A stretch of DNA of 64,000 nt, taken from the NCBI RefSeq assembly GCF_031598375.1, contig NZ_CP123872.1, positions 2,228,501-2,292,500 on the forward strand, in the 5' to 3' direction. Shown here in pieces: positions 52,420 to 60,143 of the stretch (its first letter is position 1; the number at the start of each line of letters is the position of its first letter). The notes beneath the pieces were generated by a model. That model had not been told where the DNA came from. It was given only the letters and a program-made list of their open reading frames with translations, and did not search any database. This DNA comes from Temperatibacter marinus. Its GTDB lineage: Bacteria > Pseudomonadota > Alphaproteobacteria > Sphingomonadales > Kordiimonadaceae. Position numbers and translations under genes: made by a program.

Positions 52420-52989
52420 ATGTTGACACAGTCTCATCTCCGTATAAAGGCGCGGTCCATGTGCCTTACAGTTTTGGCGTTTTTTTCAATAACAGCGCTG
52501 GCGGACGAGAAAATTCCCTTATCTTTTTCTCCTCAATCAACTCTTGAGAAAGAAAGCCTTGCCGCTTGTGGTCGGGACCAAACAGACACATTTTTGTTCG
52601 TGAATGTTGTCGACCTCCGATCTGATGAGGGCAATATAAGAGTTCATATTTATCCCAATAAACCTGAAGAATTTCTTAAGAGTGGCAAAGGGTTTAAGGT
52701 TGATGTCCCAACGAAAAAGAAAGAAAATATGATCTGTCTCGCGATACCAGATGCAGGAGACTATGCTGTGACTGTGATGCATGATAAAAATGCGAATGGC
52801 AAGGCAGATGTCTTTTCTGAAGGCTTTGGCTTTTCAAATAATCCAAAACTTGGTTTAAGTAAGCCAAAATATGAAAAGGTCGTCATGACTATTCCTCGTG
52901 GCGTTACCGCTATCAACGTAAAAATGAATTATATTTTCGGTAGTGATAAGAAGAAAGTTGACCGGCGTCGTCGACTAAGAAGACACTAA
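52420..52989 (+). CDS. DUF2141 secreted protein (second copy)
   Basis: A 189-residue protein. A signal peptide is likely (hydrophobic residues ~14-28, cleavage near ALA-DE); an internal Met at residue 14 could be the real start. DUF2141 domain ~45-175 with NVVDLRSDEGNIRVHIYP, the acidic VMHDKNANGKADVF loop (resembling a DxNxNG metal site) and GFSNNPKLGLSKPKYEKV. It ends with a basic tail (DKKKVDRRRRLRRH). It heads the rightward unit containing a lipid kinase and a nucleotidyltransferase-like protein. Function is unknown. Confidence 0.78.
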   Translation: MLTQSHLRIKARSMCLTVLAFFSITALADEKIPLSFSPQSTLEKESLAACGRDQTDTFLFVNVVDLRSDEGNIRVHIYPNKPEEFLKSGKGFKVDVPTKKKENMICLAIPDAGDYAVTVMHDKNANGKADVFSEGFGFSNNPKLGLSKPKYEKVVMTIPRGVTAINVKMNYIFGSDKKKVDRRRRLRRH

Positions 52990-53147
52990 AGGCTATCAAT
53001 TTTTAAATAATAGAGGTAGACTGCACCTTAAAGGACTGTGGTGCTGGGCTAAAAAAATACTGTAAATTTTGAGTTTAATTCATTAGAATTTCCATTAAAT
53101 ACAGAGCAGTCAGTGATTTAAATATGTTTGTGGGGTAGAGAATTACG

Positions 53148-54125
53148 GTGAGTCAAGATAACGGTCATACACCTTTAGTGGCTATTATCAGCAATCCTTT
53201 GAGTACTACAAATCAAAGGAAGTTGCCAGCCATACGCCGCCTTATCGAGCAGCATTCAAATATCATCCATTTTGAACTTGATCATATTGAATCTATTCGC
53301 GAGGCGCTGGAATTGTTTGAGCGGGTTGGCCCAGATCTCATTGTCATTAATAGCGGCGATGGAACAGTAGGCGCTGTTCTCGCCATGATCTTGCATAAAA
53401 AGATCCTCTCAAAAGTACCACCCATTGCTATTATGCCAGGCGGCAAAACAAACATGACGGGCGCGGATTTTAATGTGAAGGGTGCCCCAGATGCTGTGCT
53501 GAGAAAAATTCTGGCCATTGCTAAAAGCGGTGATATGGCGGATCACATTGTCGAAAAAAACGTGATCGAATTGGATATGAATGATGGGTCAGATGTTAAA
53601 GTTGGGACTTTCTTTGGAGGGGCTGGCGTGGTGCCGGCCATTCATTGGTGCCGAAATTATGCACATACTTTAAAGATACCTCTGCCACTTGCCCATGCTT
53701 GGACCATCATCAATTTGATTTTGTCAGCCTTCGGTTTGAGTAAGCATAAAGGTATTATGGTATCCGATGATATGACGATCCATGTATTCGGTAGCGGCCA
53801 TTTTACGGGTAAATTTTCAATCATGTCAGTGACCACTCTTGATAAATTATTACTTGGTTTGAAACCATTTAATAGTGTGGATAAAGGCGGTTTAAAAGCC
53901 GCTATGATTCGTCCCGATGGGCGGTCCTTCTTACGGGCTGTAATTGGCTTGGTAACCCGCCGGTTTGGGAAAAGGGTAATGGAAGGCATCAATACCCGAA
54001 ATAGTGACGAAATTCGTATTGATACGACCAATGCTGTCACCTTAGACGGCGAGATATTTCAACCGACAGAAGGCAAGCCTATTATTTTGAGAGGGGACAG
54101 AAAAATGGCCTTCTTGAGGTTATAG
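53148..54125 (+). CDS. Diacylglycerol/sphingosine kinase-like lipid kinase
   Basis: A 325-residue protein of the DAGK-catalytic superfamily, starting at GTG 53148. AIISNPLSTTNQRKLP (nucleotide region), INSGDGTVGAVL (GDGT at 70-73) and IMPGGKTNMTGADF (97-108) are the conserved loops. It would phosphorylate a lipid hydroxyl with ATP: diacylglycerol, or ceramide as in Caulobacter's CpgB. The C-terminal domain has the basic RPDGRSFLRAV. The next gene begins at the base after its stop codon, so the pair is functionally linked. The nearby sphingolipid cluster favours a ceramide substrate, by inference. Confidence 0.8.
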   Translation: MSQDNGHTPLVAIISNPLSTTNQRKLPAIRRLIEQHSNIIHFELDHIESIREALELFERVGPDLIVINSGDGTVGAVLAMILHKKILSKVPPIAIMPGGKTNMTGADFNVKGAPDAVLRKILAIAKSGDMADHIVEKNVIELDMNDGSDVKVGTFFGGAGVVPAIHWCRNYAHTLKIPLPLAHAWTIINLILSAFGLSKHKGIMVSDDMTIHVFGSGHFTGKFSIMSVTTLDKLLLGLKPFNSVDKGGLKAAMIRPDGRSFLRAVIGLVTRRFGKRVMEGINTRNSDEIRIDTTNAVTLDGEIFQPTEGKPIILRGDRKMAFLRL

Positions 54126-55073
54126 ATGGATAAAGGAATGGAACCGAAATATCACATTTCAGAGCTTATCCAGCAAGAGTGGCAAAGGCCCGTGAATGAG
54201 ATCACACGTAAAGCTGCAGAGGATATTGCACGCAAATACGGCGACAGTGTTGTTGCTGTTCTATTTTATGGCTCCTGCCTGAGAACGGGGGAAGTTGAAG
54301 ATAGAATATTAGACTTTTACGTGATCGTTGATGATTATTGGAAAGCATATGGGAAAAGTTGGCTTGCACGCGGAAATCAACTGATACCACCGAATGTCTT
54401 TTATCATGAAATTGAAATCGACGCGGTTGTCACTCGATCAAAATATGCTGTGATATCGCTAGATGATTTTGAAAGTCGGGTGCAGGATGATTGCTTAAAT
54501 GTATCTATTTGGGCCCGTTTCTGTCAGCCTACGGTTCCCTTGCTTGTAGAAGATAAGTCAGTAGGCTTACGTCTTCAGAGGGCGATCCAACAAGCTTGCC
54601 TAACAATGCTTGCGAATGCGTTGCCGATGGTTGAGGGGCATGTCTCTAGCGACTCTTTGTGGGTGGAGGCGTTTAATAGAACCTATGCGTCTGAAGTGCG
54701 TTCTGAGCCTGAGGGGAAAGGCTTAGAAATATATGAGCTTGATAAAAAGCGTTATGATGAATTTTATGATGCTCTTGCAAACCAGCTGTTAGAAACAACA
54801 AATTATAACAGGGATGCAAGGCCTGAAGATAAACTTGCGGACAGGAAAGTTGGACAGAAACTTTGGAAAAAAAGAGCTAGAAATGGAAAGATAGTCAGTA
54901 TTTTGAGGCTTATGAAAGCTTCTATGACATTTGACGGAGGTATTGATTACCTTGCCTGGAAGATTAAAAGACATTCTGGTGTGGAAATCGAAGTTACAGA
55001 GCGAATGAGGCGCTTTCCAATTATTTCGGGACTACTGGTCTTTATGAAAATGCGCGGTAAGGCTTTTAAGTAA
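54126..55073 (+). CDS. Nucleotidyltransferase-fold protein, possible lipid cytidylyltransferase (Tam41-like)
   Basis: A 315-residue protein without a sure family. LFYGSCLRTGEVEDRILDFYVIVDDY (residues ~46-71) has the GS ... D-x5/6-D arrangement of Pol-beta-type nucleotidyltransferases (G49, S50, D63, D69/D70) and resembles the YGSG ... D motif of Tam41/Mmp37 CDP-diacylglycerol synthases; the later VFYHEIEID could supply a further acid. No membrane helix is evident; the C-terminal part is basic (KLWKKRARNGK, KIKRHSG). It directly abuts the lipid kinase gene, whose phospholipid product would be a logical substrate. A terminator follows. Confidence 0.55.
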   Translation: MDKGMEPKYHISELIQQEWQRPVNEITRKAAEDIARKYGDSVVAVLFYGSCLRTGEVEDRILDFYVIVDDYWKAYGKSWLARGNQLIPPNVFYHEIEIDAVVTRSKYAVISLDDFESRVQDDCLNVSIWARFCQPTVPLLVEDKSVGLRLQRAIQQACLTMLANALPMVEGHVSSDSLWVEAFNRTYASEVRSEPEGKGLEIYELDKKRYDEFYDALANQLLETTNYNRDARPEDKLADRKVGQKLWKKRARNGKIVSILRLMKASMTFDGGIDYLAWKIKRHSGVEIEVTERMRRFPIISGLLVFMKMRGKAFK

Positions 55074-55094
55074 TTAAATCAACTCATTAAAAAT

Positions 55095-55128
55095 AAAAAA
55101 GGACCTGATTTTTCAGGTCCTTTTCTTT
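55095..55128. terminator. Bidirectional terminator between nucleotidyltransferase-like gene and flagellin gene
   Basis: Twelve-base perfect stem AAAAGGACCTGA (55097-55108) / TCAGGTCCTTTT (55113-55124) with TTTT loop, A-run before and T-rich sequence after. Confidence 0.93.
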
Positions 55129-55174
55129 ATGGAAAGTCAGTCTGTCTAGGGTAGTGGCTCTCTTTAAGAGAGGG

Positions 55175-56005
55175 TTATCCTTGGAAGAGTGAGAGGATTG
55201 ATTGCGGGCTCTGGTTAGCGATGGAGAGCGCTTGTATACCCAACTGCTGCTTAACCTGCAGAGCTTGTAATCGAGCACTTTCTTTCGCCATGTCAGCATC
55301 CACAAGGTTACCAATACCTGTTTCGATCACATCTTGAAGTTTACCGGCAAAATCCCGGTTTTGTTCTAAGGCTGTGGAACCAGATCCAAGGCGTGTCAGA
55401 ACAGAGTTCAAATTATCAATAGATGTATTCAGGGCTGTTACAGCAGAGGAAGCCAGTGTTGAGGTGGTAATAACCTGCGTCGACGAGATGGTAATCACAG
55501 AGCTACCCAAGGATAAATTCTCATGGGCAACGCTCAATGTTTGTGTCGCATCAGCATTGGTAATCGCTACAATTTGATCAGATCCACCGTCAATTAGATT
55601 TGTACCATTAAATTCTGCATTATTAATAATTGAAGAAATTTGATTTCTAAGAGCAGAGAAATCTTGCGACAATGCTGATCTGGACGTTGTATCAAGTCCG
55701 ATATCAGCCGCTGCAACGGCTTTCTCTTTCATCTCTAATAAGAGATCAGAAATTGCATTAGACGCAGCAAGAGCTACATCAACGGATGAAATACCGCGGT
55801 CAAGTGACTGTTGTACAGCATTTAAGCCTCTGACATCGCCGCGCAATTTTTGGGCGATAGAAAAGACAGCTGCATTATCTTTCGCAGAAGAAATCTTCAA
55901 ACCAGTATTAATATTGGTTTGAGTCATTTCCAAGTCATCACTTGTTTTATTCAAATTCCTAAGGGCTGCAAGAGCACTCGGGTTTACGTTAACTGAGAAG
56001 GTCAT
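55175..56005 (-). CDS. Flagellin
   Basis: A 276-residue flagellin. The start is ATG 56005 (AAGGAG eight bases upstream); MTFSVNVNPSALAALRNLNKTSDDLEMTQTNINTGLKISSAKDNAAVFSIAQ-type N-terminus and QQLGIQALSIANQSPQSILSLFQG C-terminus are the conserved D0/D1 helices. The central domain is short (DGGSDQIVAITNADATQ...), as in small alphaproteobacterial flagellins. Transcription should come from the sigma-54 promoter at 56062-56079. It lies in the same orientation as, and downstream of, flgI-flgJ but has its own promoter. Confidence 0.93.
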   Translation of the reverse strand: MTFSVNVNPSALAALRNLNKTSDDLEMTQTNINTGLKISSAKDNAAVFSIAQKLRGDVRGLNAVQQSLDRGISSVDVALAASNAISDLLLEMKEKAVAAADIGLDTTSRSALSQDFSALRNQISSIINNAEFNGTNLIDGGSDQIVAITNADATQTLSVAHENLSLGSSVITISSTQVITTSTLASSAVTALNTSIDNLNSVLTRLGSGSTALEQNRDFAGKLQDVIETGIGNLVDADMAKESARLQALQVKQQLGIQALSIANQSPQSILSLFQG

Positions 56006-56061
56006 TTTAACACTCCTTATAGACTTTCCATAGGCTGATATTTTCAGCTTCACCCTATATT

Positions 56062-56079
56062 ATGCAACTGACGTGCCAA
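56062..56079 (-). promoter_or_regulatory. Sigma-54 promoter of the flagellin gene
   Basis: On the minus strand the sequence reads TTGGCACGTCAGTTGCAT, a textbook -24/-12 element (TGGCACG-N4-TTGC), 57 bases before the flagellin ATG. Transcription should begin near 56052. Confidence 0.88.
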
Positions 56080-56259
56080 TTTTAATATTGTTCATAAGAT
56101 ATTGTAATTAAACACTAAAAAGCAATAATATTAAGGGTTAAGGGTGGAATTCTTCATAAGGGAAGATAGGCGATCTCTTTATGTGGGAATCTTTTTCTTC
56201 CCGTGCAGAGGTGGAGAGAAAGGAGAGGGAGATTCTTGCCCACCACCCTTGATAGGGGT

Positions 56260-56634
56260 TTATTTGTTCGAGCGCGGCAAGGATGAGGGTGTGGAAGGTT
56301 TAGAGTTAGAATCGCTGGTTTTCTTTTTAGAAGAAGCTTTTGTTGAATTACTAGAAGGGCCAGCCTGAGCTGTTAAAGGTAAGAAAAGTTGCGCCAGTGT
56401 GTTCATGGCTATAGGGGTCGTTGGATTAAGACCCCCGGTTGCTTGACTGGATACGTGATGATGACTTGAAAGTGTCGCCATCAACAGTTTTTGAAAAGCA
56501 AGTCGGTCCGTCACCGAAAGGTTAGATCTATTAATTAATTGATCTATGCGGGTGAGCGAGAGGGGGCCTTGCGTGGTATGAGTAGTATTTGGGCCCAATT
56601 TTAAATCTTGAGAAGAAAGGCCTAGACCATCCAT
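56260..56634 (-). CDS. Hypothetical flagellar-operon protein
   Basis: A 124-residue protein starting two bases after the FlgN-like gene ends, hence probably co-translated. No family recognised. The middle (LTRIDQLINRSNLSVTDRLAFQKLLMATLSSHHH) is helical; the C-terminal 40 residues are low-complexity Ser/Lys/Pro. No signal peptide. It may be an accessory of the flagellar export or rod system, by position only. Confidence 0.5.
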   Translation of the reverse strand: MDGLGLSSQDLKLGPNTTHTTQGPLSLTRIDQLINRSNLSVTDRLAFQKLLMATLSSHHHVSSQATGGLNPTTPIAMNTLAQLFLPLTAQAGPSSNSTKASSKKKTSDSNSKPSTPSSLPRSNK

Positions 56635-56636
56635 GA

Positions 56637-57212
56637 TTAAATTACTTGGTTTAGCGATATTGAAGTCGTTGTTGCCGATTTTGGTGCAACCATCGCCGCA
56701 TTAGCACCGTACCCAACTACAGGTCTATTTTGCTTGGTCACTTCTTCGCCAATTGACCGTATGATGCCCTCAGAGATTGATTTCATGCGAATCACAACCC
56801 GGGTATGCTCTTTGAGAGCGTCCCTGAACGAGTCAGTAACTTTACGGATAAAACCTCGAATGGCAGATTCTTTAGGGCCAAGAAGATGCTCATTCACCTG
56901 GAGATGATGTAAGGTCGTTTTATATAAAGCCATGAGGCGAGACTTTTCACCGTGCAAATTTGCCGCATCTTTGGTGGCTCTTGAGAGTAGAAAACCGGTC
57001 TCTTGTTTGATCAGCGAGGTTAATTGCTCAGTGATATCGATTAATCGTTGGCCTGGACCTGTGAAATTTTGAGGTTTTTGGGAACTGGTGTCCAAAGTTG
57101 ACTGTTCCGAGATGTCCTCATCACTCATTGAGGCATCCTTTAGCTTTTGTGTCGGCTTTTCAGATTTTTCGCGGCTTCTTGAAAAAATAGCCATTCGGGG
57201 ATCAACAGTCAT
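56637..57212 (-). CDS. FlgN-like flagellar export chaperone candidate
   Basis: A 191-residue protein overlapping flgJ by four bases (ATGA). After a polar, disordered N-terminus (~1-50), a helical segment GQRLIDITEQLTSLIKQETGFLLSRATKDAANLHGEKSRLMALYKTTLHHL resembles FlgN chaperones, which hold the hook-associated proteins FlgK and FlgL before export. The C-terminal Gly/Ala/Ser-rich tail (YGANAAMVAPKSATTT) could be the cargo-binding part. Weak sequence conservation makes the name tentative; the operon context (flgI-flgJ) supports a flagellar role. Confidence 0.6.
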   Translation of the reverse strand: MTVDPRMAIFSRSREKSEKPTQKLKDASMSDEDISEQSTLDTSSQKPQNFTGPGQRLIDITEQLTSLIKQETGFLLSRATKDAANLHGEKSRLMALYKTTLHHLQVNEHLLGPKESAIRGFIRKVTDSFRDALKEHTRVVIRMKSISEGIIRSIGEEVTKQNRPVVGYGANAAMVAPKSATTTSISLNQVI

Positions 57213-57568
57213 GATGCTACCTCCTGCATTTTTAAGATTTCACTGTAAATTGAATCTGAAAGACCAATACCCCCTCCAGAAGCCATACTTTTCCCCATTT
57301 GTTCAACCATCATGCCGCGGAACATTTGTTCTCCAGAGCCGCCTCCCATTGTTTCATCAACGGGAATGTCTTGGAACATTGGCTGTAGCAGTTGGCTAAT
57401 GAACATGGCTTCAAAACTTTCTGCCACTTTTCGGATTTTCTTATCCAATTCTGGAGAGATGTCTTCCCCCTTAACGCCAGTAATTGACGCTTTGGCCTGC
57501 TGGATCTGTCCTTTGAGGAGCATTTCACTTGCAAGGCCGGATTGGGTTACTGTTGATATATCAGTCAT
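57209..57568 (-). CDS. flgJ: Rod-binding protein FlgJ (N-terminal domain only)
   Basis: A 119-residue protein from ATG 57568 (AGAGGAAAA ribosome site); the longer frame to 57619 runs into flgI. LDKKIRKVAESFEAMFISQLLQPMFQDIPVDETMGGGSGEQMFRGMMVEQMGKSMASGGGIGLSDSIY is the conserved rod-binding domain. The muramidase domain found in enteric FlgJ is absent, as usual in alphaproteobacteria. It acts as rod scaffold/cap. flgI ends 16 bases upstream. Confidence 0.9.
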   Translation of the reverse strand: MTDISTVTQSGLASEMLLKGQIQQAKASITGVKGEDISPELDKKIRKVAESFEAMFISQLLQPMFQDIPVDETMGGGSGEQMFRGMMVEQMGKSMASGGGIGLSDSIYSEILKMQEVAS

Positions 57569-57584
57569 TTTTCCTCTTCCTGCC

Positions 57585-58808
57585 TTACATTGTCCGAATT
57601 TCAGCTTGAATGGCACCATTCTTCTTTAAGTCTTGAATGACAGAAATAATATCTCGAGGACCTAGCTCTAGGGCATGAAGCTGTTTAATAAGATCATCAA
57701 GCGTGACAAAATTGCCTAACTTATGGAATCTTTTGTTTTTACCATCATCAAAATCTAGGGCTGAGTCTGTGATAACGGGGCCTGCTTGGCCGCCTTGTGC
57801 AACGCCGCCAGCACCTGCATTAACGCCGCCTTGGCCGCCTTGACCTTGTTGCTGTGTATTTTCTACTTTAATAAAAAGGTTTGCTTGTGCCACAGTCACC
57901 ATACTGATCCGTACATCTTGGCTCATGGTGATTGTTCCTGTACGTTCGTTGATCGTAATAACGGCCTTATTGTCAGGAACAACGCGAAGGTTTTCAATTT
58001 CAGCAAGTAAATCAACCATTTGCATTGGGTACCCTACAGGGCGGATCATCATTACTGTTGCAAGATCTGTTGCCCGCGCGAGGTTGTTTCCTAAGCGCTT
58101 GTTAATTGCAGACTCGATCCGGCGAGCTGTCGTAAGGTCAGGGTTGTTTAACGATATTTTCATAGAGCGCATTTCAGCTAACTCAAAATCATTTTCCGCG
58201 ACAATGATCGCCCCATTCGTAAGGGTACCGTTTGTTGGGACACCCTGAGTGATGCTGCCGCCATCATCACCTTTTACAGTGAAACCACCAACAGTAAGCG
58301 CACCTTGCGCGAGAGCATAAGCTTGTCCGTCTGCACCGATCAAAGTTGTTGCAACCAATTCGCCGCCCTTAAGATCGCTCGCATCTCCGATGGATGAGAT
58401 TGTGACATCAAGCGCCGATCCCTTATTTGAAAAGGGAGGAAGGTCAGCTGTTACTATGACGAATGCCACGTTTCGTGGCTTCATTTCTTCGCCTTTAATG
58501 TTAACACCAAGGCGCTCTAGCATGGACGCCATCGATAGTTCACCAAAGGGAACGTTTCTGAATGTATCGCCGGTGCCATTCAAACCTATGACAACACCGT
58601 AGCCCATCAATTTATTCACATGATGGTTTTCAAAAGTGACAATGTCTTTTATCCGTGAGGTTTGTGTCGTTGGTAAAAATTCGGCTTTCGGCTTTGGCTT
58701 AGCTTGTTCTGCAGCGTTTTGTTGCTGTGCATTAGCTGCGGAAGGCGCAACAATGATTGCAGTTGCTGCAATGAGGATTGTTGTGAATGTCTTTACCAAA
58801 GCGGTCAT
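57585..58808 (-). CDS. flgI: Flagellar P-ring protein FlgI
   Basis: A 407-residue periplasmic protein; start ATG 58808 with AAAGGAC site. Signal peptide residues ~1-27 (cleavage near ANA-QQ), then a Lys/Pro linker and the FlgI core: RIKDIVTFENHHVNKLMGYGVVIGLNGTGDTF, NVAFVIVTADLPPFSNKGSALDVTISSIGDASDLKGG and IKQLHALELGPRDIISVIQDLKKNGAIQAEI. It is ~40 residues longer than usual because of a Gln/Gly/Ala-rich insertion (QQQGQGGQGGVNAGAGGVAQ) near residue 330. A sigma-54-like promoter lies upstream. Confidence 0.94.
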   Translation of the reverse strand: MTALVKTFTTILIAATAIIVAPSAANAQQQNAAEQAKPKPKAEFLPTTQTSRIKDIVTFENHHVNKLMGYGVVIGLNGTGDTFRNVPFGELSMASMLERLGVNIKGEEMKPRNVAFVIVTADLPPFSNKGSALDVTISSIGDASDLKGGELVATTLIGADGQAYALAQGALTVGGFTVKGDDGGSITQGVPTNGTLTNGAIIVAENDFELAEMRSMKISLNNPDLTTARRIESAINKRLGNNLARATDLATVMMIRPVGYPMQMVDLLAEIENLRVVPDNKAVITINERTGTITMSQDVRISMVTVAQANLFIKVENTQQQGQGGQGGVNAGAGGVAQGGQAGPVITDSALDFDDGKNKRFHKLGNFVTLDDLIKQLHALELGPRDIISVIQDLKKNGAIQAEIRTM

Positions 58809-58875
58809 TTTATAGTCCTTTAAAGCCAAAATTTGCCTAGTTAACAGGCTCATTATTATTTCTTGTGCTTTTATA

Positions 58876-58891
58876 TGCGAGAATTATGCCA
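58876..58891 (-). promoter_or_regulatory. Sigma-54-like promoter of flgI
   Basis: Minus-strand TGGCATAATTCTCGCA keeps the invariant GG-N10-GC of sigma-54 promoters, 68 bases before the flgI ATG. It is a poorer match than the flagellin site (TCGC instead of TTGC). Confidence 0.6.
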
Positions 58892-59013
58892 GTTATTGAG
58901 AGGACTTTACTTGGCAAGCAGCATAAGGCGCTATATACTGTGTCTTCATCTTATGGATCGTGGACGATATATAAGAGTATCAAGAGTTTAATTAAGTATA
59001 AGTCGGGTTGATA

Positions 59014-59436
59014 ATGAAAATATCTGGGCCAGGTCGTGTTCAATCAGGGAATGTTAAAAAATCCTCAAAAGCGGGAAAAGGCGATGCAGCTGCTTTTTCG
59101 CGAGAGCTTTCCTCTGGGCAAGATGTTGACGCTACCTCAGGTGTCTCTGGGGCAGGGCCTATTTCGCAAGTCAATCCTCTGTTAGGCTTGCAAGAAGTAC
59201 CAGATTCAACTGAATCTCCCTCAAAAGGTCTGCATAGGGCCAATGATATGTTGGACATGCTTGAGGAAATTCGCAAAGGCATCTTGCTTGGGGCAATCCC
59301 AGCCTCACGTTTACGACAACTCGCGGATATGGCACGAGGGAGACAGAATCAGCCTCAGCAAGACCCAAGATTAGCAGAGATTCTTGCGGATATCGAATTA
59401 CGCGCTGAAGTAGAACTTGCTAAGCTGGGCTATTGA
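59014..59436 (+). CDS. fliX: Flagellar assembly regulator FliX
   Basis: A 140-residue protein from ATG 59014 (a TTG two codons earlier is less likely). MKISGPGRVQSGNVKKSSKAG at the start and a C-terminal helical part (MLDMLEEIRKGILLGAIPASRLRQLADMARG ... DPRLAEILADIELRAEVELAKLGY) match FliX, which in Caulobacter controls the sigma-54 activator FlbD in response to assembly of the basal body. The divergent layout with flgI is the same as in Caulobacter. Confidence 0.85.
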   Translation: MKISGPGRVQSGNVKKSSKAGKGDAAAFSRELSSGQDVDATSGVSGAGPISQVNPLLGLQEVPDSTESPSKGLHRANDMLDMLEEIRKGILLGAIPASRLRQLADMARGRQNQPQQDPRLAEILADIELRAEVELAKLGY

Positions 59437-59453
59437 ATTCTCGTCCTGCCTTG

Positions 59454-59468
59454 TTAATAAACTCTTAA
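59454..59468. promoter_or_regulatory. CtrA-box-like site 1 (TTAA-N7-TTAA)
   Basis: TTAA at 59454-59457 and 59465-59468 with exactly seven bases between, followed by C as in the extended CtrA half-site. In the fliX-dksA intergenic region. Confidence 0.45.
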
Positions 59469-59533
59469 CTGTTTGAATTGTATTGAGAATATCGCGTTGT
59501 ATTTTTGTAATATAATTACACGGATATAAAGTA

Positions 59534-59548
59534 TTAAGAAATATTTAA
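59534..59548. promoter_or_regulatory. CtrA-box-like site 2 (TTAA-N7-TTAA)
   Basis: TTAA at 59534-59537 and 59545-59548, again seven bases apart, 80 bases after site 1 and 94 bases before dksA. The region is AT-rich, so chance matches are possible. Confidence 0.42.
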
Positions 59549-59641
59549 TTATCCTTGTACTTTATTAACTAAATCATTATATACACGCAACTGGGCAAGT
59601 TATTAGTAGATTTGTGGCACATTCACATTTGGGAAAAGTAA

Positions 59642-60079
59642 ATGACACAGCACACAGTGATAGATCGTATAGAGTTACCATCGGGCTATAAACCTTCAAA
59701 CGATGAAGAGTTTATGAATCCTCTACATCTAGAATATTTCCGACGCAAACTTGAAGACTGGAAAGACGATATCATGCGCGTATCAGCGGAGACTCTTCAG
59801 AATCTGCAGCAAGATAACCTGCGTGAGCCAGATTTGGCTGATCGTGCTTCAAGCGAGACTGATTGGGGCGTAGAACTAAGAACACGGGATCGCCAACGAA
59901 AACTGATCTCAAAGATTGATGCGGCTATTGGTCGTATTGATGAAGGTGAATATGGCTACTGTGAAGTCTCGGGCGATCCAATTAACCTTCGTCGTCTGGA
60001 TGCACGTCCTATTGCTACGATGACTATTGAAGCACAAGAAGCGCACGAGCGTAGTGAAAAAGTACACCGCGACGATTAA
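59642..60079 (+). CDS. dksA: RNA polymerase-binding transcription factor DksA
   Basis: A 145-residue protein: central coiled coil (LEYFRRKLEDWKDDIMRVSAETLQNLQQD ... RASSETDWGVELRTRDRQRKLISKIDAAIGRID) carrying the tip acidic residues, then GEYGYCEVSGDPINLRRLDARPIATMTIEAQEAHE. Only one of the four zinc cysteines of E. coli DksA remains, so it should fold without zinc, which is common in alphaproteobacteria. It binds the RNA polymerase secondary channel and acts with ppGpp. Monocistronic with its own terminator. Confidence 0.94.
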   Translation: MTQHTVIDRIELPSGYKPSNDEEFMNPLHLEYFRRKLEDWKDDIMRVSAETLQNLQQDNLREPDLADRASSETDWGVELRTRDRQRKLISKIDAAIGRIDEGEYGYCEVSGDPINLRRLDARPIATMTIEAQEAHERSEKVHRDD

Positions 60080-60103
60080 ACGATAGAAGTTCTAGAGATT
60101 GAA

Positions 60104-60137
60104 TAAAAAAGGCAACTGAATTTCAGTTGCCTTTTTT
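60104..60137. terminator. Bidirectional terminator between dksA and spt
   Basis: Stem AAAAAGGCAACTGA (60105-60118) / TCAGTTGCCTTTTT (60123-60136 region) with ATTT-type loop, A-run before and T-run after. Confidence 0.92.
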
Positions 60138-60143
60138 TATACT

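Noticed and set aside
56144-56368. A 74-codon plus-strand reading frame between the flagellin promoter and the hypothetical flagellar gene
   Set aside because: Low-complexity Gly/Glu-rich product, no ribosome site, and it overlaps the better supported minus-strand gene at 56260-56634.
57775-57860. Repeated GCCGCCTTG units
   Set aside because: They encode the Gln/Gly/Ala-rich insertion of FlgI and show no separate function.
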